Positions 18,956-27,340 of a stretch of DNA of 64,000 nt are shown in pieces (within the stretch, counting starts at the first letter, position 1; the number at the start of each line of letters is the position of its first letter). This stretch comes from Paenibacillus ihbetae. GTDB taxonomy: Bacteria > Bacillota > Bacilli > Paenibacillales > Paenibacillaceae. The stretch spans positions 3,388,501 through 3,452,500 of the forward strand of contig NZ_CP016809.1 of the NCBI RefSeq assembly GCF_002741055.1. Reading direction: 5' to 3'. Position numbers and translations under genes: made by a program. The notes beneath the pieces are model-generated. The model saw only the letters and a list, made by a program, of their open reading frames with translations, ran no database searches and was not told where the DNA came from.

Positions 18956-20073
18956 GCGGGGTCCTCCTTTTTAAGCTGGCGTAACGGGAGCTTTAAGGAT
19001 AAGGCGGTTCCCCCGGTCGGGGAAGACGCAATGGCAAACGTGCCTCCGAGCATCTTCATCCGCTCCTTCATCGAAGGGATGCCGTTTCCGCCGTCCGGCT
19101 GCTTGATCCCGGTGCCGTCATCCGCAATATGGATCTCGTAGGCTTCGTCCTTGGCCTCGATCCGGATGGTGCATCGCTTGGCGCGGCTATGCTTGATGAT
19201 GTTGGTCATGGCTTCCCGCACGCAGAGCGCAAGCATCGTTTCCTCCACGCTGGATAACAGCGGGGACTTCTCCGGCTTCTCGATCCTCAGCTCAATCCCT
19301 GCCGTACCCAGCAGCTTAGCCGAGTGCTCCAGCTCGCCGGCCAGGGAGATGAATTTCATCTCCGATACCAGCTCTCTCACCTGCTTGAGGGCCGTTCTGG
19401 AGCTGTCGAGAATCTCGCCAAGCTCCCGTTTGGCCTGGACAGGATCCTTATCCACCCATCTCGTTGCCAGCTCAGTCTTCATCTTGATCATCATCAGCGT
19501 CTGTCCGAGCGTATCATGAAGATCCCTTGCAATCCGCTGACGCTCCTCCTGCTGGATATACATGGCGATCTGCTGGTTGGCTTCCTCCAGCTCGCCCTGC
19601 AGGCTTTTTGCTTTTTCCCGAATATAGATGATGGCGGGGTACAGCGTCTGTATGATCATAACCGGCAGGTAAATGGCATTCGCCGTCTTCAGCAGCGGCT
19701 CCTGGCGGATGACGAACACGAGCAGATACGAGAGGGCAATAGCAGCACTGCCGACAGCGATCTGCCCTTTGGACCTGGACTTGCCGAGCAAGTCGGCAAA
19801 GATGAGCCCGAACAGCAGGACGCTCGGCCCAATGAATACGCCAAGAACGGCAAGTGTACACTGGCCGGCCAGTACAGCTGCCAGAAGCCAGCCGCCGCGG
19901 CGCCACAGCGCAATATAAAACGAAACCAGGAACAGCAGGAGCAGCAGAAGGCTGCCCCACAGTCCCGGTGCCGTCTCCGAGCTTAGCACCCGGTAGAATA
20001 AAAACACCGTTAGTACAATATCGATCAGCAGATAATTTTTGATCTGATCCTTCGGGTACAACTTATGAAACAT
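18952..20073 (-). CDS. DesK-like sensor histidine kinase
   Basis: Predicted 373-residue membrane kinase. The ATG at 20073 is preferred because GGGGG lies 6 bases upstream; the longer frame would overlap the DUF418 stop. The first 150 residues hold about five hydrophobic segments, then a coiled linker, the HisKA_3 dimerisation motif RQRIARDLHDTLGQTL with the phospho-accepting His, and a HATPase_c domain with DDGTGI and a G-rich lid near the end. It is the cognate kinase of the overlapping NarL-type regulator. The signal is unknown; membrane state would fit the DesK family. Confidence 0.9.
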   Translation of the reverse strand: MFHKLYPKDQIKNYLLIDIVLTVFLFYRVLSSETAPGLWGSLLLLLLFLVSFYIALWRRGGWLLAAVLAGQCTLAVLGVFIGPSVLLFGLIFADLLGKSRSKGQIAVGSAAIALSYLLVFVIRQEPLLKTANAIYLPVMIIQTLYPAIIYIREKAKSLQGELEEANQQIAMYIQQEERQRIARDLHDTLGQTLMMIKMKTELATRWVDKDPVQAKRELGEILDSSRTALKQVRELVSEMKFISLAGELEHSAKLLGTAGIELRIEKPEKSPLLSSVEETMLALCVREAMTNIIKHSRAKRCTIRIEAKDEAYEIHIADDGTGIKQPDGGNGIPSMKERMKMLGGTFAIASSPTGGTALSLKLPLRQLKKEDPA

Positions 20074-20092
20074 ATCAAGCCCCCAATTTTGG

Positions 20093-21229
20093 CTATCTGG
20101 ATTCAAATAGGCCTATCGCTTGTTTGCGGACGGATTCCATAGGTCCTAGCTTAAAGCCCCGAAGCCATAGGGATGAAATGCACAGCAAGACGATGCAAAT
20201 CATCAGCCAGATGGCGATGATGGCTGCAGAATTCAGCTTGCCGGCGAGCCCCAAGCCCCAGCCGTAAAAGAGGAAGGAAGCCATGATGTTTTGGAGCACA
20301 TAGCAGCTTAGCGACATTTTCCCGGCGTTCTCCAGGAGGCGCCACAGCCATTCCCATTTCGTATATTGTATCATTCTCGCAATGATTGCTATATAGAGGA
20401 TGGACATTAGCGGAGCAAATAAATAGCGCACCGGCAGATCGAATGCGCCGCCAGGGATGAAAATGAGCAGGTTAAGCGGCAATCCGATAAACATGCCGAG
20501 TTTGAATAGGTTTTTTCGTATCCTTTGGCCTCTCTCATCCGGGGAAAACACTCCCGCACGCATGAAACGAACCCCCAGCAGAAACAGGAATACGTTGGAC
20601 GGAATCGTCAGAATGGCTTCGATTCGAAGCGGAAGGAAGTTATCGATCCTGTATCGCACGTGCTCCATCCACGTGCCTTGTTGATAAAGTGCAACGATAT
20701 CGTCAAAGCTGCCCATCGACACCTGTCCGTTCGCCGCCAGCATCAATCCCATTAAGCCGAGCAGCAAAGCGGCGCAGACACTGCCGATGACCGTCATCGA
20801 ACGGGCGATGAGCCGGTCGCCGCCTTTTACGATAAACGCCGCGATGATTGCCGTAATCCCATAGCTCATTAAGATGTCATATTCCATAACCAGTATAAAA
20901 TGCAGCAGTCCCTCCAGGAACAAAAACAGCACAGCCCACAAATAAACCCCCGGCCATGGCCTTCCCTTCCGTTTGGCCTGCCGATACTTCATTTCGAGCC
21001 CGACGCCGAACATGATCGTCAATAGTCCGAGCAGCTTCCCGTTAACAAGGAATAACACAATCATGCGGAGAAGATCATCGATTGCCCACCAGCCGGAATA
21101 TTCGAAGGTCGTCATATAATTGAGGTCTCCCGCATGCGCGAAGAGCCAAATATTCGTCCCGAGTGTTCCAAGGATGGCGAATCCCCGCAAAATATCCAGC
21201 AGACGAATGCGTTCCTTTCGTTGTTCCAT
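20093..21229 (-). CDS. DUF418 membrane protein
   Basis: Predicted 378-residue polytopic inner-membrane protein. It begins RIRLLDILRGFAILG, the DUF418 family signature, and has about nine to ten hydrophobic helices with the conserved C-terminal block near residues 230-375. Family function is not established; members are suggested to act in transport or membrane adaptation. It is the first gene of a probable three-gene operon with the kinase and regulator (gap 19 bases to the kinase). An 18-bp palindrome lies 94 bases upstream. Confidence 0.88.
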   Translation of the reverse strand: MEQRKERIRLLDILRGFAILGTLGTNIWLFAHAGDLNYMTTFEYSGWWAIDDLLRMIVLFLVNGKLLGLLTIMFGVGLEMKYRQAKRKGRPWPGVYLWAVLFLFLEGLLHFILVMEYDILMSYGITAIIAAFIVKGGDRLIARSMTVIGSVCAALLLGLMGLMLAANGQVSMGSFDDIVALYQQGTWMEHVRYRIDNFLPLRIEAILTIPSNVFLFLLGVRFMRAGVFSPDERGQRIRKNLFKLGMFIGLPLNLLIFIPGGAFDLPVRYLFAPLMSILYIAIIARMIQYTKWEWLWRLLENAGKMSLSCYVLQNIMASFLFYGWGLGLAGKLNSAAIIAIWLMICIVLLCISSLWLRGFKLGPMESVRKQAIGLFESR

Positions 21230-21322
21230 TGTTCTTTCCCTCTCTCCTTAATCATTCTCTCTCACAGCTTTTATTGTAGAATCGGCCGCTCTGCTGCAAC
21301 ATTCACACCTGTAAAGAGATCC

Positions 21323-21340
21323 TTATGACACCTGTCATAA
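21323..21340. promoter_or_regulatory. 8-2-8 palindrome, candidate response-regulator operator
   Basis: TTATGACA-CC-TGTCATAA is a perfect 8-2-8 inverted repeat upstream of the DUF418-kinase-regulator genes. The geometry suits a NarL-family dimer, so autoregulation by the regulator at 18350 is a fair inference. Confidence 0.55.
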
Positions 21341-21449
21341 AGTTAACGAAGGCTGGGGTCATCCCGAGAGATTGAGGGTATGTATTGTAATAATTGGGGG
21401 GACTGTATACGGAAAAAGGATCTAACTAAGCGATAAAGGAGACATCATC

Positions 21450-21623
21450 ATGAATTTCAAACACATTACGGTTGCCGGAAGCGGCGTATTGGGAAGCCAG
21501 ATTGCCTACCAGACCGCTTTCAAAGGCTTTCAGGTATCGGTGTACGACATCAACGATCAGGCGCTTTTCAGGCTGCTCTTTCGGCGTTTGGCGAGCGGTC
21601 GGGGCAGGGGCCGGCTATTTTAG
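21450..21623 (+). pseudogene. Truncated 3-hydroxyacyl-CoA dehydrogenase remnant
   Basis: A 57-codon frame with a good SD (AAAGGAGA) encodes only the NAD-binding N-terminus: ITVAGSGVLGSQIAY with the GxGxxG loop and a following VYDIN acidic strand end, as in 3-hydroxybutyryl-CoA dehydrogenase-like enzymes. After residue 41 the sequence turns into Arg/Gly-rich out-of-family residues and stops. Intact family members run about 290 residues, so this is a deletion relic. The intact SD suggests recent decay. The following 254 bases to 21877 hold no recognisable remainder. Confidence 0.75.
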
Positions 21624-21877
21624 CGGTAAACGATAACCGGGTGCATGGGCGCCATGTTTGGCGAAGCAGGCTGAATCGCGTAAACTAAAGGGTAACGGCT
21701 GGGTTGATTCCTTACGCTGTCCGGCAAGGAATAATACAGGAGAGCCGGTACAACCTATAAAGGCTGAAATCGGGTTGGATGATACATATAAGATGTACAC
21801 CAAGCATGGAACTCATTGTTGCGAACTTTAACGAAGAGCGTAATACGAGAAACATAAAATGAAAAAGGAGACTTCCG

Positions 21878-23350
21878 ATGACCATTGAATCAACGCCAGC
21901 CGCAGGCTGGAACTTTGACAACAGCTACGCCCGCCTGCCGGATAAGATGTTTACCCGTCTTGACCCCACACCTGTGCGTGCCCCTGAGCTCGTTATCTTC
22001 AACGAGCCGCTTGCTGCATCGCTTGGGCTTCATGCCGAATCGCTGCAGACCGAAGGCGCGGCGGACGTATTTGCCGGCAACCGGATCCCCGAGAGGGCCG
22101 AGCCCCTCGCCCAAGCTTATGCGGGGCATCAGTTCGGGCATTTCACGATGCTGGGCGACGGCCGCGCCATTCTGCTGGGCGAGCAAATCACGCCTGAGGG
22201 AAAACGGGTGGATATTCAGCTTAAAGGGTCAGGCCGAACTCCATACTCCCGCGGCGGCGACGGCCGGGCCGCGCTTGGCCCGATGCTGCGCGAATACATT
22301 ATCAGCGAGGCGATGCACGGGCTCGGCATCCCGACTACCCGCAGCCTGGCGGTGGTGACAACCGGGGAGGAGATCTTCCGCGAAACGGAGCTGCCCGGCG
22401 CTATTCTTACCCGGGTAGCGGCAAGTCACCTGCGCGTCGGCACCTTCCAGTATGCCGCAAATTGGGGGAGAGCCGGGGAGCTGAGGGAGCTTGCCGATTA
22501 TACGATCCAAAGGCATTACCCCGAGGCGGAACAGGAAGAGAACCGCTATCTTGCGCTTCTGAAGGCGGTCATCCGGCGACAGGCTTCCCTGATTGCCAAG
22601 TGGCAGCTGGTCGGATTCATCCACGGCGTGATGAATACCGACAATATGGCGCTCAGCGGAGAGACGATTGATTACGGGCCGTGCGCCTTCATGGACACGT
22701 ATCATCTGAATACGGTGTTCAGCTCCATTGATGTGCAGGGCCGCTATGCGTACGGGAATCAGCCGCAGATCGCCGCTTGGAATCTGGCGCGCTTCGCCGA
22801 GACGCTGCTGCCGCTTCTGCAGGAGGACGAGAAGCAGGCGATCGCGACAGCCGAGGAGGCGCTTGCGGATTTTGCCGAGCTGTACCATCGCCATTGGCTA
22901 GAAGGCATGCGGGCGAAGCTCGGGATCGTGAACGAGGAGGAAGAGGATGAAGAGCTCGTCAAGAGTCTTCTCCATCTCATGCAGCGGCACGGAGCGGACT
23001 ACACGAACACCTTCCGTGCCTTGACGCTGGGCCGGCCGGAGGAAACGGGTCTGCACGGCAGCGCCGATTTCGCTCAATGGCTGGAGCTGTGGCGAGACCG
23101 ATTAAACCGGCAGGAGGCGTCCGAGGAGGAGTCGAAGCAGCAGATGCGCAGCAGCAATCCGGCGATCATCCCGCGCAACCACCGGGTAGAGGAGGCGCTG
23201 GAGGCTGCCGTGGAGTCGGGGGACTACAGTCTGCTGAAGCGTTTGGTTGCAGCCTTGGCGAACCCGTACGCTTATGTCCCCGAGCAGGATGAATATTGCA
23301 CGCTCCCTCCGCAATCGAACCGTCCCTACAGGACCTTTTGCGGAACCTGA
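21878..23350 (+). CDS. selO: Protein adenylyltransferase SelO (YdiU family)
   Basis: Predicted 490-residue pseudokinase-fold enzyme that transfers AMP from ATP to Ser/Thr/Tyr of target proteins. The sequence matches the family almost end to end: early NSYARLP, then [54 protein letters not shown], and the catalytic stretch HGVMNTDN followed by DYGPCAFMD. Length fits the usual 480-500 residues. ATG follows AAAAAGGAGA. It appears monocistronic with its own terminator at 23462. In proteobacteria the family protects against oxidative stress; the role here is not shown. Confidence 0.95.
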   Translation: MTIESTPAAGWNFDNSYARLPDKMFTRLDPTPVRAPELVIFNEPLAASLGLHAESLQTEGAADVFAGNRIPERAEPLAQAYAGHQFGHFTMLGDGRAILLGEQITPEGKRVDIQLKGSGRTPYSRGGDGRAALGPMLREYIISEAMHGLGIPTTRSLAVVTTGEEIFRETELPGAILTRVAASHLRVGTFQYAANWGRAGELRELADYTIQRHYPEAEQEENRYLALLKAVIRRQASLIAKWQLVGFIHGVMNTDNMALSGETIDYGPCAFMDTYHLNTVFSSIDVQGRYAYGNQPQIAAWNLARFAETLLPLLQEDEKQAIATAEEALADFAELYHRHWLEGMRAKLGIVNEEEEDEELVKSLLHLMQRHGADYTNTFRALTLGRPEETGLHGSADFAQWLELWRDRLNRQEASEEESKQQMRSSNPAIIPRNHRVEEALEAAVESGDYSLLKRLVAALANPYAYVPEQDEYCTLPPQSNRPYRTFCGT

Positions 23351-23461
23351 TGGACAGCCCGATAGAGGCATAGCTATTGTTGTTCATCGCACGCATTTCC
23401 CCTTATGCGCATGGTGCGGGAACGGAATAGTTCAGAGCCATCCTGTCATAGAGCACAGTAC

Positions 23462-23490
23462 AACCCTGCGCCTTCTGGTGCAGGGTTTAT
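23462..23490 (+). terminator. Terminator-like hairpin after selO
   Basis: 11-bp stem AACCCTGCGCC / GGTGCAGGGTT with one G-T pair, loop TTCT and a short TTTATT tail, about 110 bases after the selO stop. Confidence 0.65.
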
Positions 23491-23568
23491 TGGCTTTGGT
23501 TTTTCACGTGCCGATCAGGTGCGCCGGACACCTCCATCGTCTTTCGGGGAGCGCGAATGAGAGCTAAT

Positions 23569-23653
23569 GGATGAAACGGGCTTTCTTTTTGTAATCCGAC
23601 ACCCGCCCGTTCATCCTCGAAAGACCCGGAGACAGCAGTAAAAATACCGGGTC
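23569..23653 (+). other. Hairpin-rich leader before methyltransferase
   Basis: Two consecutive inverted repeats: GGATGAAACGGGC (23569) with GCCCGTTCATCC (23605), one bulged base; and GACCCGG (23623) with CCGGGTC (23647). GCCG/CGGC arms follow near 23670-23687. No known riboswitch class was recognised. It lies 125-210 bases before the methyltransferase start. Confidence 0.35.
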
Positions 23654-23778
23654 GCCCGGCGGTTTCGGTGCCGTCACTTGCAGGCGGCAATCTCACTTGG
23701 TCTCGTAACCATGGCACACATCGCATGTGCTCAAAATAAAATAAAGGAATGAGTACAAGCGAAGGAGGCGATGAGTGA

Positions 23779-24306
23779 GTGAGAATCAATTGGCATGAGG
23801 ACTTCATCCTCTTTCTGACAAGCATCGTCCGGCCCAAGGTGTACGTGGAGCTGGGCCTGTACCAATGCGCGCTGTTCAATCGGGTCATTCCGTTTGCGGA
23901 AACCCTGATCGGCGTCGATCTGAACGGTGAGGCCGGTCAGCACATGCAGATGACCCCCAAGACACGGTTCTTCCACGGAACGACACAGGCCTTCGCCCAG
24001 GAGCTGGCGGCTCGCCCGATGCAGATTGACATGCTGTTCATTGACGCCGATCATTCCAGAGAGGCCGTACTGCAGGATTTCTATGATTTTTTCCCATATG
24101 TGTCGCCGCACGGCCTGATCCTGCTTCATGATTCGCATCCGGGGAATGCTGAGATGATGGACCCGACGCTATGCGGGACCGCTTATCAAGCGATCGATGA
24201 GTTATCCCGAAGAACCGATGCCTATGAGATGGTGACGATTCCGATTTCGCCGGGACTTACGATTTGCCGTAAACGTAGGCAGCAGCTATCCTGGCAGGAA
24301 ATATAG
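23779..24306 (+). CDS. Class I SAM-dependent methyltransferase
   Basis: Predicted 175-residue cytoplasmic enzyme. The GTG start at 23779 follows AAGGAGG. The Rossmann features of the Methyltransf_24 type are visible: VYVELGLYQC in place of motif I, GVDLNGE for the adenosine-binding acidic residue, and IDMLFIDADHSREAV followed by GLILLHDSH. The family methylates sugars or small molecules in surface polymer and secondary pathways; the substrate is unknown. No neighbour points to a pathway. Confidence 0.8.
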   Translation: MRINWHEDFILFLTSIVRPKVYVELGLYQCALFNRVIPFAETLIGVDLNGEAGQHMQMTPKTRFFHGTTQAFAQELAARPMQIDMLFIDADHSREAVLQDFYDFFPYVSPHGLILLHDSHPGNAEMMDPTLCGTAYQAIDELSRRTDAYEMVTIPISPGLTICRKRRQQLSWQEI

Positions 24307-24766
24307 CAGCTCCGGGTGTACAGGTTGTCGGTGATTCGCCCCCTTATTTCCGAAGCCTGGTACGTGGAGGGAACGTCCTCCTTTTCTAAACGGTTTGAAG
24401 AGTGATGCTTCGTTCATAGTTTCAAAGGGGTGTCAGATGAGATGCTGGAGGATCATTTGGCATGTTTCTTCACCGGCGGTTGGCCTTGATGCCTTCCGCC
24501 TTTTAGCGTTCCAGCTTCATGAAGGCTTTCGTGCAAATGCAGGGCTGCGGAAAAAGGGGAGGGACAAGCGGCTGCCGCATCAAGCGGGCACGGCCATTTC
24601 GGAGTTCTTGCAGGCTTGAGTCGTACGCTTGCAGGAAATCGGGGGGCGGCAGACGAATGTTATCTGAAATACGCCGAGCTTTTTTTGAGAACCGTGTTTG
24701 GTTCCGGCTCCGGAAAGCGTTTCTTATGTTGGAAGTGAATAACCCAGTGAGAGGAATGAACTGTAA
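24307..24766. other. Gene-poor intergenic stretch
   Basis: About 460 bases. Open frames here lack ribosome binding sites, family resemblance and sensible composition (Arg/Cys-rich), so I call no gene. No terminator with a clear T run was found. Confidence 0.4.
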
Positions 24767-25228
24767 ATGTCGAATGTTCAAGGAAATGCTTTAAAGGCTG
24801 TGTGTTCCGTCTATGTGCCGGTCCGTGACCCGCTAAAGTCAGCGGCATGGTGGCAGAGTACCTTTGGGCTTGAGTATGCCGTGCCTTATAATCCGGCGGG
24901 TGACCAGGTCATTTTGAGGCTTTCCGACGGGCAATGGCTTCACTTGGTGGAGACGGAGGGCCCGCACAATAATCAGTTTCCCACGAAGGACGGATATGAA
25001 ATGTTTCGGTTTACCTTTGAAGTCAGGCAGATTGAGGTGCTGTATCATAAATTGAAAGAAAATGGCGTCGTAACGGATCAGCTACAGGACCGTCACAGCT
25101 GTGGAATCAATTTCGTGTTTTACGACCCGGATGGAAATAAGTTCGATGTCAATGAAGTCGTGGACCATCACCGAACCCCGGAAGAGGCTGAAAAGGTGAG
25201 AGCCGCGTTATTCCAAACGGTAAGCTAA
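24767..25228 (+). CDS. VOC-family (glyoxalase/dioxygenase-like) protein
   Basis: Predicted 153-residue cytoplasmic protein with two beta-alpha-beta-beta-beta motifs of the vicinal-oxygen-chelate fold. The first half starts VCSVYVPVRDP and includes WWQSTFGLEY; the second ends FVFYDPDGNKFDVNEV, the typical C-terminal metal-site strand. Members act as glyoxalases, dioxygenases or antibiotic-binding proteins; the substrate is not indicated. SD GAGAGGAA precedes the ATG. Confidence 0.82.
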   Translation: MSNVQGNALKAVCSVYVPVRDPLKSAAWWQSTFGLEYAVPYNPAGDQVILRLSDGQWLHLVETEGPHNNQFPTKDGYEMFRFTFEVRQIEVLYHKLKENGVVTDQLQDRHSCGINFVFYDPDGNKFDVNEVVDHHRTPEEAEKVRAALFQTVS

Positions 25229-25383
25229 GGGGACCGTGGAAGACACCCAGGAGTGTGCCCTGCATGAACGAGCCCATAACGGCCGTAAAGTAAAGCTGCG
25301 CCCCGGCTCACGATGCTCGGCGTATGTGCGCGGTGGTCGCAATATCATGAATACTTTGCGTTCAAGCATAGGGGGAGGCTCAG

Positions 25384-25917
25384 ATGAATTTCGAATTAAA
25401 TGAAGCCATTGCGCTTTTGGAACGGACGCCGGCGGCTCTTGCGGCATTGCTGTCCGGCTTGCCGGAGGGCTGGCTGGCGTGCAACGAAGGGGAAGGGACC
25501 TGGAATGCCGCCGAAGTGATCGATCACCTTATCGAAGGGGAGCGAACGAATTGGATGCCGAGGCTGGCGTTTATTCTGCAGGAAGGGGAGGACAAGCCGT
25601 TCCCTCCCTTTGACCGGTTTGCCCACCTGGCCGAAGGGGAGAAGGCGTCGACGGATGAACGACTGCAGACCTTTAAGGCGGCTCGGGCGGAAAGTATCGA
25701 GAAGCTGAAGACGTTGGTCCAATCGGAGCATCAGCTGGAGCTGACGGGTATGCATCCGGCTTTCGGCGTTGTGAAGGTACGGGAACTGCTCTCGACTTGG
25801 GTGGTGCATGATCTGACGCATTTCGCCCAAATCGCCCGGGTATTGGCGGAGCGGTACCGGACGGATGTCGGCCCTTGGGTGGAATACTTGGGCATCTTGA
25901 ACCGGACGGGCAAATAA
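25384..25917 (+). CDS. DinB-family protein
   Basis: Predicted 177-residue four-helix-bundle protein with the DinB_2 pattern: [15 protein letters not shown] near residue 40 supplies the first metal-ligand His, and [17 protein letters not shown] near residue 145 supplies the other two. It is unlike the other DinB protein at 9777 outside these motifs. Such proteins are often stress-induced and may be thiol transferases; the reaction is not known here. The start has a GGGGGAGGC SD and the gene has its own terminator. Confidence 0.87.
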   Translation: MNFELNEAIALLERTPAALAALLSGLPEGWLACNEGEGTWNAAEVIDHLIEGERTNWMPRLAFILQEGEDKPFPPFDRFAHLAEGEKASTDERLQTFKAARAESIEKLKTLVQSEHQLELTGMHPAFGVVKVRELLSTWVVHDLTHFAQIARVLAERYRTDVGPWVEYLGILNRTGK

Positions 25918-25936
25918 CAGATAGGAAAAAAAGACA

Positions 25937-25974
25937 AAACGGATGCCATTGGAGCGATGGGCATCCGTTTTTTT
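25937..25974 (+). terminator. Terminator of DinB-family gene
   Basis: Stem AAACGGATGC / GCATCCGTTT with inner CAT/ATG pairing and a run of seven T. Confidence 0.92.
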
Positions 25975-26113
25975 GCGCTTGCAAAGGATGCCGGCGCAGC
26001 TGAAGCCGTGTGTGATGGTTCTGCCGATGAAGGCCGGCCTGTCGGCCTTTGCCTTAATCTGACCGTCACGATATCCAAAGTCTGACCGTCACGACGTCCA
26101 GGCCTCCGGCTGG

Positions 26114-26494
26114 TCAGGACTGGGGCTGACGCTCATTCTGGCCGAGCAGCCCTCCCAGGAGAATGAGCGAGTACGCCCATAGCAGCCAAACGAAGAAGAG
26201 GTGCAGATGAGCTTGCGGAAGCCCGGGGAACACCAGGTCATGAAAGGCTACGCTGAAGAGGTCCAGCAGCATCCCCGGAATCGCCACCAGCATGGCCGCC
26301 CGCGGGCGCTCTGGGGAAGAGAGCTTCCGTGCACGAAACAGCGCCCGCAGCGTCAGCAAAATCAGGGGAACGATCACAATAAAGGACAGCCAGATGAGCG
26401 GCTGGCCGGGATCGATCAGGGGACCTCCCCAAAATCGGAACACGATTGTAGCGGCCAACCACAGCAGGAATCCTAAGCTGATCCAAAAGCGCAT
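26114..26494 (-). CDS. Small four-helix membrane protein (DUF5367-like)
   Basis: Predicted 126-residue integral membrane protein with four hydrophobic segments (about 3-22, 33-52, 66-88, 98-118). The run VAIPGMLLDLFSVAFHDLVFP and its size resemble DUF5367 proteins, whose function is unknown. It lies 17 bases after the TetR regulator on the same strand, so it is probably co-transcribed with and controlled by it. Such TetR-small membrane protein pairs often respond to toxic compounds, but that is inference. Confidence 0.78.
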   Translation of the reverse strand: MRFWISLGFLLWLAATIVFRFWGGPLIDPGQPLIWLSFIVIVPLILLTLRALFRARKLSSPERPRAAMLVAIPGMLLDLFSVAFHDLVFPGLPQAHLHLFFVWLLWAYSLILLGGLLGQNERQPQS

Positions 26495-26511
26495 GACTAT
26501 GCAGCTCCTTT

Positions 26512-27117
26512 CTAACTTGAAGTGTTGGATGAATCGGAGGAATTCTCTATCCAGGCGGAGGCTATCGAGATCAGCTCCGCGTACACCGCTTCCGCCTCGA
26601 ACTCCGGATCGAGCAGCGCCTGAAGAGCCAGGCCGTCGATGAGGGCGTTGACCATCATGGCCCGGTATTTCAGGGAGGGGCCGGACATCTCCATTTCCGG
26701 GAAGAGCCGGGCAAGGAGGCCGGCAGCATGCGAGTTCTCACGCTCGACCATGCCCTTGAGCTGGTCGCGGAGGGCAGCGTTCTGCAAGCTGTGCACAACC
26801 AGCGAGAAGAACAGCGTATGATACGACTTCTCCGCGCAGCGGTCGCGGGCGGCCTTCAGCACGCGGGCCATCGTTTCACGTCTGCTGCCAACCTGCTGAG
26901 CTGACTCCGCCGTTTGCCAGGACGCATCACAGACGGAGCGGACGATTTCGAGCATAAGCTGCTCTTTGGTTTTGAAATGGTAGTAAACCGTCCCCTGCGT
27001 CACACCGGCCCCTTCGGCGACAGCCTTCAACGTCAGCTTATCAAGTCCCTTCTCTCGAATGCACTGCCGGGCTGAGGCGATTAATTCCTCTTTCGTAATC
27101 CGTTGGGGTCTTGCCAA
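26512..27117 (-). CDS. TetR-family transcriptional regulator
   Basis: Predicted 201-residue repressor. The TTG at 27117 is chosen because GGAGGTG lies 8 bases upstream; a further in-frame TTG at 27132 is within that SD. The N-terminal helix-turn-helix (about 5-52) reads KEELIASARQCIREKGLDKL and TQGTVYYHFKTKEQL. The C-terminal ligand domain is helical and unspecific. A near-palindrome 21 bases upstream (27138-27159) is a candidate self-operator, and the downstream membrane protein is the likely partner target. Confidence 0.88.
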   Translation of the reverse strand: MARPQRITKEELIASARQCIREKGLDKLTLKAVAEGAGVTQGTVYYHFKTKEQLMLEIVRSVCDASWQTAESAQQVGSRRETMARVLKAARDRCAEKSYHTLFFSLVVHSLQNAALRDQLKGMVERENSHAAGLLARLFPEMEMSGPSLKYRAMMVNALIDGLALQALLDPEFEAEAVYAELISIASAWIENSSDSSNTSS

Positions 27118-27137
27118 CAGACCCACCTCCAATAAAT

Positions 27138-27159
27138 AAGTTATTCAACTAACTAACTT
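27138..27159. promoter_or_regulatory. Candidate TetR operator
   Basis: Quasi-palindrome with arms AAGTTATT and ACTAACTT (7 of 8 match) around a 6-base centre, just upstream of the tetR start. Size and position suit a TetR dimer site. Confidence 0.45.
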
Positions 27160-27340
27160 TCTTTGAAGGTATATTATCATAATTATCCTGGAAATGGAAG
27201 ATGCGTATCGGGCTATACGTTCGAAAGATAAAGACCGGCACACCAATAAGCCGGGCAAGCTTCCGCTTGCCCGGCCGTACGCTGCATGCGGCTCATTGAA
27301 AGCCGGCACATTAAATCCCTGAAGCCGGAGCTTTAATCGT

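Noticed and set aside
24519..24794. 91-codon plus-strand frame before the VOC gene
   Set aside because: Arg/Cys/Gly-rich, no SD, overlaps the real VOC start in another frame.
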